63,612 nucleotides of DNA, taken from positions 1 through 63,612 of the forward strand of contig JAHEYC010000008.1 in NCBI GenBank assembly GCA_023251775.1. The letters run 5' to 3'. Position 1 is the first letter of the stretch. Each line of letters begins with the position of its first letter. Shown here piece by piece: positions 31,611 through 40,393 of this stretch. This DNA is from Sphingobacteriaceae bacterium (GTDB taxonomy: Bacteria > Bacteroidota > Bacteroidia > B-17B0 > Aurantibacillaceae). The notes under the pieces are model-generated. The model searched no databases and was not told the DNA's origin. It saw only the letters and a program-made list of their open reading frames with translations. Position numbers and translations under genes: made by a program.

Positions 31611-32578
31611 TATTTATGAGATTGTGCAAATTCCTTTGCAAAGTACGTCAAGATAATATCCGCACCTGCGCGCTTGATGCTTAATAAAATTTCATCACGC
31701 ACGCGTTTTTCGTCTATCCAACCTTTTGCGCCTGCTGCTTTTACCATTGCGTATTCACCGCTTACATTGTATGCTGCAATTGGCAATGGAAAATTATCTT
31801 TTAATTGTTTGATCACATCCAAATAACTCAAGGCAGGTTTTACCATTAAAAAATCTGCGCCTTCGCTCATGTCTAATTCAGCTTCTATCAATGCTTCTTT
31901 CACATTAGCGGGATTCATTTGATACGTTTTTTTATCTCCGAATTTTGGAGCACTGTCTAAGGCATCTCTAAACGGTCCGTAAAATGCACTTGCGTATTTT
32001 GCTGTGTAACTCATAATGGAAACATCTATAAATCCATTTTCATCTAAGGCATCGCGAATAGCGCCCACTCTTCCGTCCATCATATCACTCGGACCAATAA
32101 TATCCGCGCCGGCTTCTGCTTGTATTAAAGCCATTTTTGCTAAAATATCTAATGTTTCATCATTCAATATCTTTCCGTCCTTCACCAATCCATCATGTCC
32201 ATCGCTGCTGTATGGATCCATGGCAACATCGGTCATAACTATTGCTTCTGGAAAATTTTTCTTTATTAATTTAATTGTAGAAGGATACAATCCCTTTTTA
32301 TTAAAACTCTCACTCGCTTTTTTGTCTTTAAGTTTATTGTCGATCGACGGGAAAATACAAAACGTATTCAATCCTAATTTCAAGCACGATTCAATTTCTT
32401 TCAATAAAAGATCAGAACTCAAACGGTTTATGCCGGGCATTGACTTTACTTCCGACTTCTTATTTTTTCCTTCAATTAAAAATAAAGGCAAAATAAGATC
32501 GTTGGTAGTAACCCAAGTTTCTTGCACCATATTTCTAATGGCTGAACTTTTTCTATTTCTTCGCGGACGATGTTGCAT
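31610..32578 (-). CDS. hemB: Porphobilinogen synthase (delta-aminolevulinic acid dehydratase)
   Basis: A 322-residue enzyme that joins two aminolevulinate molecules in haem synthesis. The Schiff-base lysines are Lys247 (FLMVKPAL) and Lys194 (YTAKYASAFYGPFRDA). The metal-site region reads DVAMDPYSSDGHDGLV and lacks the cysteine triad of zinc-only enzymes, as in Mg-dependent forms. Length is normal. The stop codon is supplied by the edge of a palindromic repeat. aroK follows on the same strand. Confidence 0.97.
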   Translation of the reverse strand: MQHRPRRNRKSSAIRNMVQETWVTTNDLILPLFLIEGKNKKSEVKSMPGINRLSSDLLLKEIESCLKLGLNTFCIFPSIDNKLKDKKASESFNKKGLYPSTIKLIKKNFPEAIVMTDVAMDPYSSDGHDGLVKDGKILNDETLDILAKMALIQAEAGADIIGPSDMMDGRVGAIRDALDENGFIDVSIMSYTAKYASAFYGPFRDALDSAPKFGDKKTYQMNPANVKEALIEAELDMSEGADFLMVKPALSYLDVIKQLKDNFPLPIAAYNVSGEYAMVKAAGAKGWIDEKRVRDEILLSIKRAGADIILTYFAKEFAQSHK

Positions 32579-32627
32579 AATTTAGAGAGGTAAATTTACG
32601 AAATTAATTCCATTTTTTGCTTTGTCA

Positions 32628-33602
32628 TTATTGTGTCATTCCATAGCGTTTTTCATACGCAGCATTGCCTTGCAGACCGCCACTGTGAACGATCAGGAGT
32701 TTCTTGTTCTCAGGTATCAGTCCTTTATTAATTAGGTCGTAAACAGCATAAAAAAGTTTGCTTGTGTACACATGATCCAAAGGGATCTTGTATTCATTCT
32801 CAAAATTTCGTTTAAAGTCCAAGAGTTCTTGCGTGTGTTTTGCATAACCTCCAAAATGATAATCATTCAAAATTGTTGAGTGATCTACTTTTCCGCTTGA
32901 ATACGGTTTTATCTTTTCGAAATTAAATTTTGAAGCATTTGCATTTACATCATCTATCAATTGATTCTCTCCCTTTAAAACTGAAATGCCAATAATTTTT
33001 TGATCCTTCTTAGCTGATGATAAAATTCCAGTATACGTACACGATGTTCCGCATGCGCAAAAGATGTGATCGTAAAATGGCACCTCATCCAAAATTTCCA
33101 TGCAACCTTTTATGCCTTCATCATTGTTTCCGCCTTCGGGGATCAAATAAAAATCACCAAATTCTTTTTTAAGATCAGTTACTAATTCTTGTTCCGTTTT
33201 GGTTTTGTATAATTCTCGTGAAACAAAATGCAAATGCATACCCAGTTGTTTTGCAAATTGTAACGTCGGAGAATTTTCAATACTACTTTCTTCTCCCCGA
33301 ATAACACCAACGCATTTTAGCTTTTGTTCGTGACAATAAGACGCCGTTGCGTAAATGTGATTGGAATGCGCACCGCCGAAAGTAAGGATGGTCGCACTTC
33401 GACTACGCTCAGTGTGACCGTCGGGCAGTAATGCTCGGTCAGGCTGAGCGTAGTCGAAGCCCTGACTTTCCATAGCCTTTTGAATATTATACTTTAACTT
33501 AAAATATTTATTGCCTCCATAAAATGGATGGATCAGATCAAGACGTAAAACATCGATGGGGAAGTTTTTGTAAGGAGGGAGATGTTGGATCTGTTTTATC
33601 AT
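32628..33602 (-). CDS. 1-Aminocyclopropane-1-carboxylate deaminase/D-cysteine desulfhydrase-like PLP enzyme with in-frame insertion
   Basis: A 324-residue fold-type II PLP enzyme. The PLP lysine is in GGNKYFKLKYNI (residue 32), followed by the cofactor-binding stretch LTFGGAHSNHIYA. Later features are GVIRGEESS, PEGGNNDEGIKG, CGTSCTYTGI and HSGGLQG. Between the helix after the PLP lysine and LTFGGAHSNH sits an extra stretch (about residues 46-70, QGFDYAQPDRALLPDGHTER...) translated from a palindromic DNA element. The loop position suggests the protein may tolerate it. The exact substrate is uncertain: ACC deaminases and D-cysteine desulfhydrases share these motifs. Confidence 0.85.
   Translation of the reverse strand: MIKQIQHLPPYKNFPIDVLRLDLIHPFYGGNKYFKLKYNIQKAMESQGFDYAQPDRALLPDGHTERSRSATILTFGGAHSNHIYATASYCHEQKLKCVGVIRGEESSIENSPTLQFAKQLGMHLHFVSRELYKTKTEQELVTDLKKEFGDFYLIPEGGNNDEGIKGCMEILDEVPFYDHIFCACGTSCTYTGILSSAKKDQKIIGISVLKGENQLIDDVNANASKFNFEKIKPYSSGKVDHSTILNDYHFGGYAKHTQELLDFKRNFENEYKIPLDHVYTSKLFYAVYDLINKGLIPENKKLLIVHSGGLQGNAAYEKRYGMTQ
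33393..33467. repeat. Coding palindromic element, copy 3, inside an enzyme gene
   Basis: Arms 33397-33420 and 33436-33459 form a 24-base inverted repeat (CTTCGACTACGCTCAG... with two mismatches) around a 15-base loop. It is inserted in frame in the PLP-enzyme gene and translates on the gene's strand as FDYAQPDRALLPDGHTERSR, matching copies 1 and 2. Confidence 0.9.
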
Positions 33603-33610
33603 AATTAAAG

Positions 33611-33681
33611 ATGAAGTACGAGCGACGAATGACGAAGTACGAATCTAAACGCAGATTCGTCACTCGAACTTCGTACTTCAT
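33611..33681. repeat. Inverted repeat of the ATGAAGTACGA family
   Basis: ATGAAGTACGAGCGACGAAT at the left is mirrored by ATTCGTCACTCGAACTTCGTACTTCAT at the right, with a second GACGAAGTACGAATCT inside. It lies between the stop of pepT (33681-33683) and the start of the PLP-enzyme gene, touching the pepT stop. Confidence 0.8.
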
Positions 33682-34928
33682 TAAGAATTCTCCTCCCAAA
33701 TATTCACCAAATGAACTATCGTCTCTACTGCTTTTTGCATATCCTGCACACTCACCCACTCTTGTTTGCTGTGAAATGCATGTTCGCCTGCGAAAATATT
33801 CGGACAAGGCAATCCCATGAACGATAAACGCGAACCATCGGTTCCTCCACGAATGCTTGATAACACAGGCGTAACGCCGGTGCGCTTAATTGCTTCCATG
33901 GCATAATTCACAACTTCAGGATGTTTATCCAACACTTCTTTCATGTTGCGGTATTGTTGCGTTACTTTAAATTCATAACTGCATTTGTTGTACTTAGTTA
34001 ATACTTGCGTGGCAATTTGCCGTAATTCTTCTTCTAACGTATGCAAAGTTGGATTATCAAACGCGCGGATGATCCATTTAATTTCTACTTGTTCCAAACC
34101 ACCACTAATAGATGTTGGATGCATAAAGGGTTCCATTTTTTCGGTGGTCTCAGGTGTTTTATGAGACGGGATCTTACTTATAATTTCTCCTGCAATTTTA
34201 ATGGCATGTTGCATTTTATCCTTTGCAAAACCGGGATGCGTTGGAAATCCCTTTATAATTAAACTAACTCCATCCGCACTAAATGTTTCATTTTCTAAAT
34301 GCCCAACGGTTTCTCCATCCATGGTATAACCAAATTTGGCATTCAATTTTTTTATATCCACTCTATCAGCGCCTCTTCCAATTTCTTCGTCGGGTGTAAA
34401 TAAAATTCTTACATCGCCATGTTTTACTTCCGGGTGATTCACTAAATAATGAACGGCATCCATAATTTCTGCAACACCGGCTTTATTATCTGCGCCCAAT
34501 AAAGTAGTACCATCAGCAGTTACAATATCATTTCCAACTTGCGCTTTTAATGCAGGATGTTCTGAGAATTTAATTATTTGCGTTTTATCAACGGGTAATA
34601 CAATATCTTTTCCATCGTATTTTTTATGGATCACCGGATTTACATTTGTTCCTGTGCAATCGGGTGCTGTATCCATATGTGAACAAAAACAAATTGTAGG
34701 AACTTTTTTTGTTGTGTTAGATGGAAGCGTTGCATAAATATATCCATGCTCATCCATGGCCGCATCTTTTATGCCAATGGCTTTTAATTCTTCCACTAAA
34801 AGGTTTCCTAAGTTCTTTTGCTTTTCGGTACTCGGACAAGTTGAAGATAGAGGATCACTTTGCGTATCAATTTTGACATAACGCACAAAACGATCGGTAA
34901 CTGTAAAATTGTATTTTGAAAAATCCAT
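33681..34928 (-). CDS. pepT: Peptidase T (tripeptide aminopeptidase)
   Basis: A 415-residue M20-family zinc peptidase that removes the N-terminal residue from tripeptides in the cytoplasm. Metal and catalytic motifs are CFCSHMDTAPDCTGTN, LLGADNKAGVAEIMD and LFTPDEEIGRGADRVD. The glycine-rich region SSIRGGTDGSRLSFMGLPCP is typical of the C-terminal half of PepT. Length is normal. The divergent gap of 197 bases to the next gene contains that gene's promoter. A palindrome touches the stop. Confidence 0.95.
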   Translation of the reverse strand: MDFSKYNFTVTDRFVRYVKIDTQSDPLSSTCPSTEKQKNLGNLLVEELKAIGIKDAAMDEHGYIYATLPSNTTKKVPTICFCSHMDTAPDCTGTNVNPVIHKKYDGKDIVLPVDKTQIIKFSEHPALKAQVGNDIVTADGTTLLGADNKAGVAEIMDAVHYLVNHPEVKHGDVRILFTPDEEIGRGADRVDIKKLNAKFGYTMDGETVGHLENETFSADGVSLIIKGFPTHPGFAKDKMQHAIKIAGEIISKIPSHKTPETTEKMEPFMHPTSISGGLEQVEIKWIIRAFDNPTLHTLEEELRQIATQVLTKYNKCSYEFKVTQQYRNMKEVLDKHPEVVNYAMEAIKRTGVTPVLSSIRGGTDGSRLSFMGLPCPNIFAGEHAFHSKQEWVSVQDMQKAVETIVHLVNIWEENS

Positions 34929-35004
34929 AGCTTTGAAATTTAACCTTAAAGTATTTAAAATATCAATAGATCCCTTAATTGTTGCAATAATAAATCAAAT
35001 ATTT

Positions 35005-35012
35005 TATATTTG
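35005..35012 (+). promoter_or_regulatory. -7 box of the T9SS type A gene at 35126
   Basis: TATATTTG fits TAnnTTTG; a partial -33 box (GTTG) lies 20 bases upstream. It is 113 bases before the ATG, so the transcript would have a long leader. The rest of the 197-base divergent gap shows nothing I can name. Confidence 0.45.
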
Positions 35013-35125
35013 TTAATCAGACACTTGGGTTTATAAGAATTTTTTACCCAACTCTGAATGCTTTAAATACGTAAATTGAAAAATACCTGCTTGAAAAAGC
35101 ATTTTGATTATACTCTAAAGTACAA

Positions 35126-36352
35126 ATGAAAAATAACCTAAATAAAATAATATCCCTTGTTTATTTATTTACCGGATCCTCATTTGCCCAAATATCTAGT
35201 TTACATCCACATGATACAGGAATTCAAAATCATCCATTAGTGTTATTCGCAGAAATGTTCGAGCAATCATCCATTCCAACAATGACCTCGGCAAATTGGA
35301 ACGCTATATCAAGCGTTACTTCGAATATACTTTTTGATGCGTCCGTACCTCCAGGAAGTTTGGGAACTCAATCATTAAGATTAAAGACCATAGAAACGGG
35401 AACCACTTCTAACGAACCTGACGAAGACACTTACATCTACAAAAAACTAAACTCAAATATTAATGACTCTGTTTTTGTGCGGTTTTATATTAAATATGAT
35501 AATGCCACGTGCTTTCATCACTCCGGCGTTTGGATGGGGGGAAAAAATCCTCCTTCAAATACTCCGGGAAATCAAGCCGGTGTTGCGCCCTTAGGAAATC
35601 AGGCGTTTCATGTTGGCGCGGAAGTAAGAGGGGCTGTGAACTCTGGTTCTGTGTCAACAGCCACCTTTGGGTTTTATAATTACTGGATGAATATGCATGC
35701 TAGTTCGCAAACAAATACCGCAACAAGTCAACCCTATTATTGGGGCAATGAATTCTTTAATTCAACAAGCAATGATGATCTTAATACGAGTAATTGGAAT
35801 TGCATTGAAGTGATGGTAAAATTAAATAATCCGGTGACCGCTTACAACGGGGAATTAGCATTATGGGTAAATGGAATTAAGATCTCACATTACGGATATC
35901 AATTTCCAAATGGAACATGGAACTATTCGCAATTTACTGAAGGCGCAGGTACACCTTTTGAAGGTTATCAATGGCGAAATAGTTCGGCATTGGGCTTTAA
36001 TTATTTGTGGCTAAAAAATTATGCGACAAATTTTAATGTGATGGGACATGTTGGTAATACCTATATTGATCATTTAGTTGTTGCTAAAGGATATATTGGA
36101 CCAATTGCCCTATCTACAGATTTAAAAGAATCATCGGAAGTTAAAAACACTCTTAAACTGTTTCCAAATCCAACTAACCAACTATTAAATTTCTCAGAAG
36201 TAGTAAACGGTTATGAGGTTTACGATATGATCGGCAAAAAAATAATGTCGCAAAAATTACCATCAAAAAATCTTTCAACAGAAAATTTAGTTGAAGGAGT
36301 TTACATTATTCACGCAAACAATATGGCTATAAAATTTGTAGTGAAACATTAA
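35126..36352 (+). CDS. Secreted jelly-roll-like protein with T9SS type A sorting domain
   Basis: 408 residues. The N-terminal segment (KNNLNKIISLVYLFTGSSFAQ) is a signal peptide. The body (about residues 40-325) is a single beta-rich domain with motifs such as DSVFVRFYIKYDNAT and NCIEVMVKLNNPVTAYNGEL, then LWVNGIKISHYG. These fit a concanavalin-A-like/polysaccharide-lyase-type sandwich, perhaps a carbohydrate-binding or glycan-degrading protein; the sequence does not let me choose. The C-terminus (LKLFPNPTNQLLNFSEV to the stop) is a T9SS type A sorting domain. It is convergent with clpX. Confidence 0.82.
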   Translation: MKNNLNKIISLVYLFTGSSFAQISSLHPHDTGIQNHPLVLFAEMFEQSSIPTMTSANWNAISSVTSNILFDASVPPGSLGTQSLRLKTIETGTTSNEPDEDTYIYKKLNSNINDSVFVRFYIKYDNATCFHHSGVWMGGKNPPSNTPGNQAGVAPLGNQAFHVGAEVRGAVNSGSVSTATFGFYNYWMNMHASSQTNTATSQPYYWGNEFFNSTSNDDLNTSNWNCIEVMVKLNNPVTAYNGELALWVNGIKISHYGYQFPNGTWNYSQFTEGAGTPFEGYQWRNSSALGFNYLWLKNYATNFNVMGHVGNTYIDHLVVAKGYIGPIALSTDLKESSEVKNTLKLFPNPTNQLLNFSEVVNGYEVYDMIGKKIMSQKLPSKNLSTENLVEGVYIIHANNMAIKFVVKH

Positions 36353-36380
36353 AATACCTGATCTAGTATAAAGAAAAATC

Positions 36381-37628
36381 TTAAGCAACCTTCAACTGAC
36401 TCAACTTCGCCGTTTTTAATTTATCCTGGGCGTATTCCAAGGTAATGGTAAAGGTTTTAGGAGCCTTTTCTTCACTTGGTAATTCAAACATGATGTCGGT
36501 CATGATAGCCTCGCAAATTCCGCGTAAACCACGAGCGCCTAATTTAAATTCAATGGCTTTATCTACGATCAATTCCAAAACATCATCATCAAATTCAAGT
36601 TTTACGCCTTCCATTTTAAATAAATGTTTGTATTGTTTTGTAAGGGCGTTCTTTGGTTCGGTTAAAATTTGACGTAAAGCACTGCGATCTAAAGGACGTA
36701 AATACGTTAACACAGGCAAACGTCCAATTAATTCGGGGATTAAACCGAATGCTTTTAAATCTTGAGGAGAAACATATTGCAATAAATTTCCTTTATCAAT
36801 TTCTTCTTTCACAACTGATGCTGAATATCCAACCGCTTGTGTATTTAATCGCTGTGCAATTTTTTTATCAATACCATCAAATGCACCGCCGCAGATAAAT
36901 AAAATATTTTTTGTGTTCACGGCTATCATTTTTGCATCAGGATGTTTACGTCCACCTTGCGGCGGAACATTTACAACTGTTCCTTCTAATAATTTCAACA
37001 TGGCTTGTTGCACACCTTCACCGCTCACATCACGCGTAATACTTGGGTTATCGCTCTTGCGCGCAATTTTATCTATCTCATCAATAAATACAATTCCTTT
37101 TTCTGCTGCTTCTACATTATAATCGGCGGCTTGTAATAAACGCGTTAAAATACTTTCAACGTCCTCACCCACATAACCCGCTTCGGTTAACACCGTTGCA
37201 TCGGCAATACAAAATGGCACATTCAACATTTTTGCAATGGTGCGCGCCAATAATGTTTTTCCTGTTCCTGTTTCACCAACTAAAATTAAATTCGATTTAT
37301 CAATTTCGATCTCTTCTTTATGTTTCATAGCATGAGAGATCCGTTTGAAATGATTATAAACTGCCACCGCTAAAACTTTTTTGGCATCATCTTGTCCAAT
37401 AACATACTCATCCAAACTTGCTTTAATAGCAACAGGCTTCAACAAATTCAATGAAGTTTGAATTTGTTGTTTGCTGGAATTATCGGTTAAATTCTCATCA
37501 GCAATTAAATGGTAAGCTTGCGAAACACAATTATCACAAATGTGTCCGTTTACTCCGGCGATCAAAATTTTTACATCTTTCTTATCGCGGTTACAAAGCG
37601 AGCAACGTATAGCGGTTTCTTTTGGCAT
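36381..37628 (-). CDS. clpX: ATP-dependent Clp protease ATP-binding subunit ClpX
   Basis: A 415-residue AAA+ unfoldase that feeds substrates to ClpP. The N-terminal zinc-binding domain has Cys9, Cys12, Cys31 and Cys34. Walker A GETGTGKT is at residues 118-125, Walker B is [11 protein letters not shown], and the pore loop is [11 protein letters not shown]. The arginine finger and sensor region reads [13 protein letters not shown]. Length is normal. clpP is not adjacent. A palindromic repeat separates it from mqnC upstream in the coordinate sense. Confidence 0.97.
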   Translation of the reverse strand: MPKETAIRCSLCNRDKKDVKILIAGVNGHICDNCVSQAYHLIADENLTDNSSKQQIQTSLNLLKPVAIKASLDEYVIGQDDAKKVLAVAVYNHFKRISHAMKHKEEIEIDKSNLILVGETGTGKTLLARTIAKMLNVPFCIADATVLTEAGYVGEDVESILTRLLQAADYNVEAAEKGIVFIDEIDKIARKSDNPSITRDVSGEGVQQAMLKLLEGTVVNVPPQGGRKHPDAKMIAVNTKNILFICGGAFDGIDKKIAQRLNTQAVGYSASVVKEEIDKGNLLQYVSPQDLKAFGLIPELIGRLPVLTYLRPLDRSALRQILTEPKNALTKQYKHLFKMEGVKLEFDDDVLELIVDKAIEFKLGARGLRGICEAIMTDIMFELPSEEKAPKTFTITLEYAQDKLKTAKLSQLKVA

Positions 37629-37643
37629 CTTTTTATGTTTGAG

Positions 37644-37711
37644 TTACTGAGTTTGTGAATTACTGAATTAGTGAGTTAACTCGCTAATTCATAATTTCAC
37701 CAACTCAGTAA
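37644..37711. repeat. Long near-perfect hairpin of the TTACTGAGTT family
   Basis: TTACTGAGTTTGTGAATTAC... reads into a mirror image ...CACCAACTCAGTAAT around the centre GTTAAC (37675-37680), giving a stem of about 33 base pairs with few mismatches. Its right edge overlaps the last codons and stop of mqnC; the left edge is 15 bases upstream of the clpX ATG. Confidence 0.85.
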
Positions 37712-38832
37712 TTAATTACTTGTTCTTCTATGTGTTCTGGTAAAACTCTTTCTTCGTATTGTTGGTTTCTTAACTGAGGCTCAAATCCGGCATCTTTAAT
37801 TGATTCCTGAATTTGTTTGTACGTAAAACGGTGCGGCGCCCCTGCTGCACTCACCACATTTTCTTCTAACATGATACTTCCAAAATCGTTGGCCCCGGCG
37901 TGCAGACAAAGTTTTGCTGTTTCTTTTCCTACCGTTAACCAGCTCGCTTGGATGTTCTCAATATTGGGTAACATGATGCGGCACAAGGCAATCATACGAA
38001 TATATTCGTCGGCGGTTACATTATTCTTTATGCCCTTTACTCTATTTAACAATGTACCATCATCCATAAATGGCCAAGGAATGAAGGCTAAAAAGCCTTT
38101 TGCATGTGCGGGCTTTTGTTCTTGCACCTCTCTAAGCCACACCAGATGCTCAAAGCGCTCGTATATGGTCTCAATATGTCCGAACATCATTGTGGCACTA
38201 CTCGTAATATTCAATTGGTGCGCGGCTTTCATCACTTCTAACCATTCGCGACCGGTACATTTTCCTTTGCTAATTAAACGTCGAACGCGATCGTTCAATA
38301 TCTCGGCACCCGCGCCGGGCAAGCTGTCCAGACCTGCCGCCTTTAATGCACTTAGCACTTCGGTATGCGATAATTTATCAAGTTTTGTAATGTGTGCTAT
38401 TTCGGGCGGACCTAAAGCATGCAACTTTAATGCAGGAAATAAAGCTTTTAATTCTTTGAATAAATTCACGTAAAAACTTAGCCCTAATTCAGGGTGGTGG
38501 CCCCCTTGTAACAGCAACTGATCACCTCCCCATTTAAAGGTCTCTTCTATCTTCTTTTTATACGTTTCAATACTGGTAATGTAGCTGTCTTTATGTCCGG
38601 GAATTCTATAAAAATTACAGAACTTACAATTAGCAATACATACATTGGTTGTATTGGCATTTCTATCAATTTGCCAGGTAACTTTTTTGCTTCCTTTTTT
38701 GTGGATATTGCGCAATTCATTCCCAACAAAAACAAGCTCAGCCGTTGATGCATTTTCGTACAAAAACACACCCTCCTCAATTGTTAAAAAATCGAGTTTT
38801 AAAGCGCGCTGTAAAAGGGAATCAACTGTCAT
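37705..38832 (-). CDS. mqnC: Cyclic dehypoxanthinyl futalosine synthase
   Basis: A 375-residue radical-SAM enzyme of the futalosine menaquinone pathway. The Fe-S cysteines are Cys65, Cys69 and Cys72 (CxxxCxxC). Preference for MqnC over the related MqnE rests on QIDRNANTTNVC, the pattern LDSLPGAGAEILNDRVRR, and FLAFIPWPFM. Presence of this gene indicates menaquinone is made by the futalosine route rather than the classical Men route. No other mqn gene is in the window. It is divergent from the M17 aminopeptidase gene. Confidence 0.93.
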   Translation of the reverse strand: MTVDSLLQRALKLDFLTIEEGVFLYENASTAELVFVGNELRNIHKKGSKKVTWQIDRNANTTNVCIANCKFCNFYRIPGHKDSYITSIETYKKKIEETFKWGGDQLLLQGGHHPELGLSFYVNLFKELKALFPALKLHALGPPEIAHITKLDKLSHTEVLSALKAAGLDSLPGAGAEILNDRVRRLISKGKCTGREWLEVMKAAHQLNITSSATMMFGHIETIYERFEHLVWLREVQEQKPAHAKGFLAFIPWPFMDDGTLLNRVKGIKNNVTADEYIRMIALCRIMLPNIENIQASWLTVGKETAKLCLHAGANDFGSIMLEENVVSAAGAPHRFTYKQIQESIKDAGFEPQLRNQQYEERVLPEHIEEQVINY

Positions 38833-38888
38833 TGCTTGCTATTAAACGGGATACAAATTTACCACTTTTTTACCACTTTATTCGCTTA

Positions 38889-38919
38889 TTTGAACCACAC
38901 AAAAAATTAGGTATTTTTA
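38889..38919 (+). promoter_or_regulatory. Promoter of the M17 aminopeptidase gene
   Basis: TTTG at 38889-38892, a 19-base spacer and TATTTTTA at 38912-38919 (one mismatch to TAnnTTTG), 42 bases before the ATG at 38962. Confidence 0.6.
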
Positions 38920-38961
38920 ATGTATTTCGTAAATTCGTGAGATTCAAACACAGCACTCATT

Positions 38962-40392
38962 ATGGCCATTATCAGCGTCCAAAAAAAAGCAAGTCCCGGA
39001 TCTCACATTTTAGTCATTTCCAATACCTGGAAGAACCATATAGATTACGGTTTTACTAAGGAAGAAGTTGGCTACTTAGATGGTTATTTTAAGGATGCAA
39101 CCAAAAAACAGCATAGTTTTAACTCAAGCGGACGACTAATTTCGGTTTTGCTGCCTGATACCAAAAAGGATATTCATCTGGTTTTAGAGAATTGCCGTAA
39201 ACATGGAGGCGTTTTGGCCGATATGATCAATGGCATAAAAGGTAAAGACCTCAATATTTATAACAGCAGTAAACAAGTTAAATATTCGTATGCTGTTGCT
39301 GAAGGAGCTGCATTGGCGAACTATCAATTTATTAAATATAAAAGCAAAGCGGAGGATCAAAAAAATACCTTGTTACATATTAATTTGATAGGAAGCGGAT
39401 ACGATTCAAAAACGTTAAACAAACTTAATATTGTTGTTGAAGCAACCTCAAAGGCACGAAATTTGGTGAACGAACCTGTAAATCATTTGAACGCAACCGA
39501 TCTTGCCAATGCATTTAAGCAAATGGGAAAGCAAGCAGGTTTTACAGTGGAAGTGTATAACAAGAAAAAAATAACAGAACTTAAAATGGGTGGATTGCTT
39601 TCGGTGAATGCCGGAAGTGTGGATGAGCCAACATTTACAGTGATGGAATATAAACCACGCGCAAAAAGTAAAAAACCATTTGTGTTAGTTGGAAAAGGTG
39701 TTACATATGATACAGGCGGATTGAGTTTAAAGCCAACGCCAAATAGTATGGACATGATGAAATGCGATATGGCAGGCGCAGCAGCAGTTGGTGCAGCCAT
39801 GTATGCTATTGCAAAAGCACGATTGAATGTTCATGTGATCGCATTGGTTCCTGCAACAGATAACCGTCCGGGATTTAATGCATTTGCACCGGGAGATATT
39901 ATTACCATGATGGATGGAACAACGGTAGAGATGGTGAACTCGGATGCAGAAGGACGAATGATATTGGCAGATGCCTTACATTTTGCAAAACGTTACAAGC
40001 CTGAATTGACGATCGATATTGCAACATTAACCGGAGCAGCTTTGGTTGCTATTGGAACAACTGCCATGGTTGGAATGGGTAATGCACCAAAAAAATATTC
40101 TGACAAAATAAAACAAAGCGGTAATAATGTGTTTGAACGTGTTGCTGAATTTCCGTTTTGGGATGATTATGCCGACCTGATGAAAAGTGATATTGCCGAT
40201 CAAAAAAATTTAGGAGGAGGATATGCAGGAGCAATTCAAGGAGGAAAATTTTTAGAAAAGTATACCGATTATCCGTATTACCATTTGGATATTGCTGGTC
40301 CTGCTTTTATTCCCGCAAAAGATGGGTATCGTCCCAAAGGCGGAACAGGCACCGGCGTAAGATTATTCTTTGACTTTTTTAATTCGATATAA
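38962..40392 (+). CDS. Leucyl aminopeptidase, M17 family
   Basis: A 476-residue metallopeptidase that removes N-terminal amino acids from peptides in the cytoplasm. The metal and catalytic residues are Lys245, Asp250, Lys257 and Asp269 (GKGVTYDTGGLSLKP, then MKCDMAGAA), and Asp328, Glu330 and Arg332 (NSDAEGRMILADAL). The N-terminal ~150 residues are a divergent macro-like domain. The start at 38962 (MAIISVQKKAS) fits the promoter 42 bases upstream. The next gene starts one base after its stop. Confidence 0.95.
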   Translation: MAIISVQKKASPGSHILVISNTWKNHIDYGFTKEEVGYLDGYFKDATKKQHSFNSSGRLISVLLPDTKKDIHLVLENCRKHGGVLADMINGIKGKDLNIYNSSKQVKYSYAVAEGAALANYQFIKYKSKAEDQKNTLLHINLIGSGYDSKTLNKLNIVVEATSKARNLVNEPVNHLNATDLANAFKQMGKQAGFTVEVYNKKKITELKMGGLLSVNAGSVDEPTFTVMEYKPRAKSKKPFVLVGKGVTYDTGGLSLKPTPNSMDMMKCDMAGAAAVGAAMYAIAKARLNVHVIALVPATDNRPGFNAFAPGDIITMMDGTTVEMVNSDAEGRMILADALHFAKRYKPELTIDIATLTGAALVAIGTTAMVGMGNAPKKYSDKIKQSGNNVFERVAEFPFWDDYADLMKSDIADQKNLGGGYAGAIQGGKFLEKYTDYPYYHLDIAGPAFIPAKDGYRPKGGTGTGVRLFFDFFNSI

Positions 40393-40393
40393 A

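Noticed and set aside
32016-32585. 189-codon plus-strand ORF opposite hemB
   Set aside because: It is antisense to conserved hemB codons, with Ser/Ile/Phe-rich composition typical of shadow frames.
27634-33467. Insertion sequences or a composite transposon bounded by the palindromic copies
   Set aside because: The copies are ~75-115 bases, contain no transposase, and the genes between them are ordinary housekeeping genes in normal order.
37817-38473. 218-codon plus-strand ORF opposite mqnC
   Set aside because: The minus strand encodes a well-conserved radical-SAM enzyme; the plus-strand product has no recognisable features.
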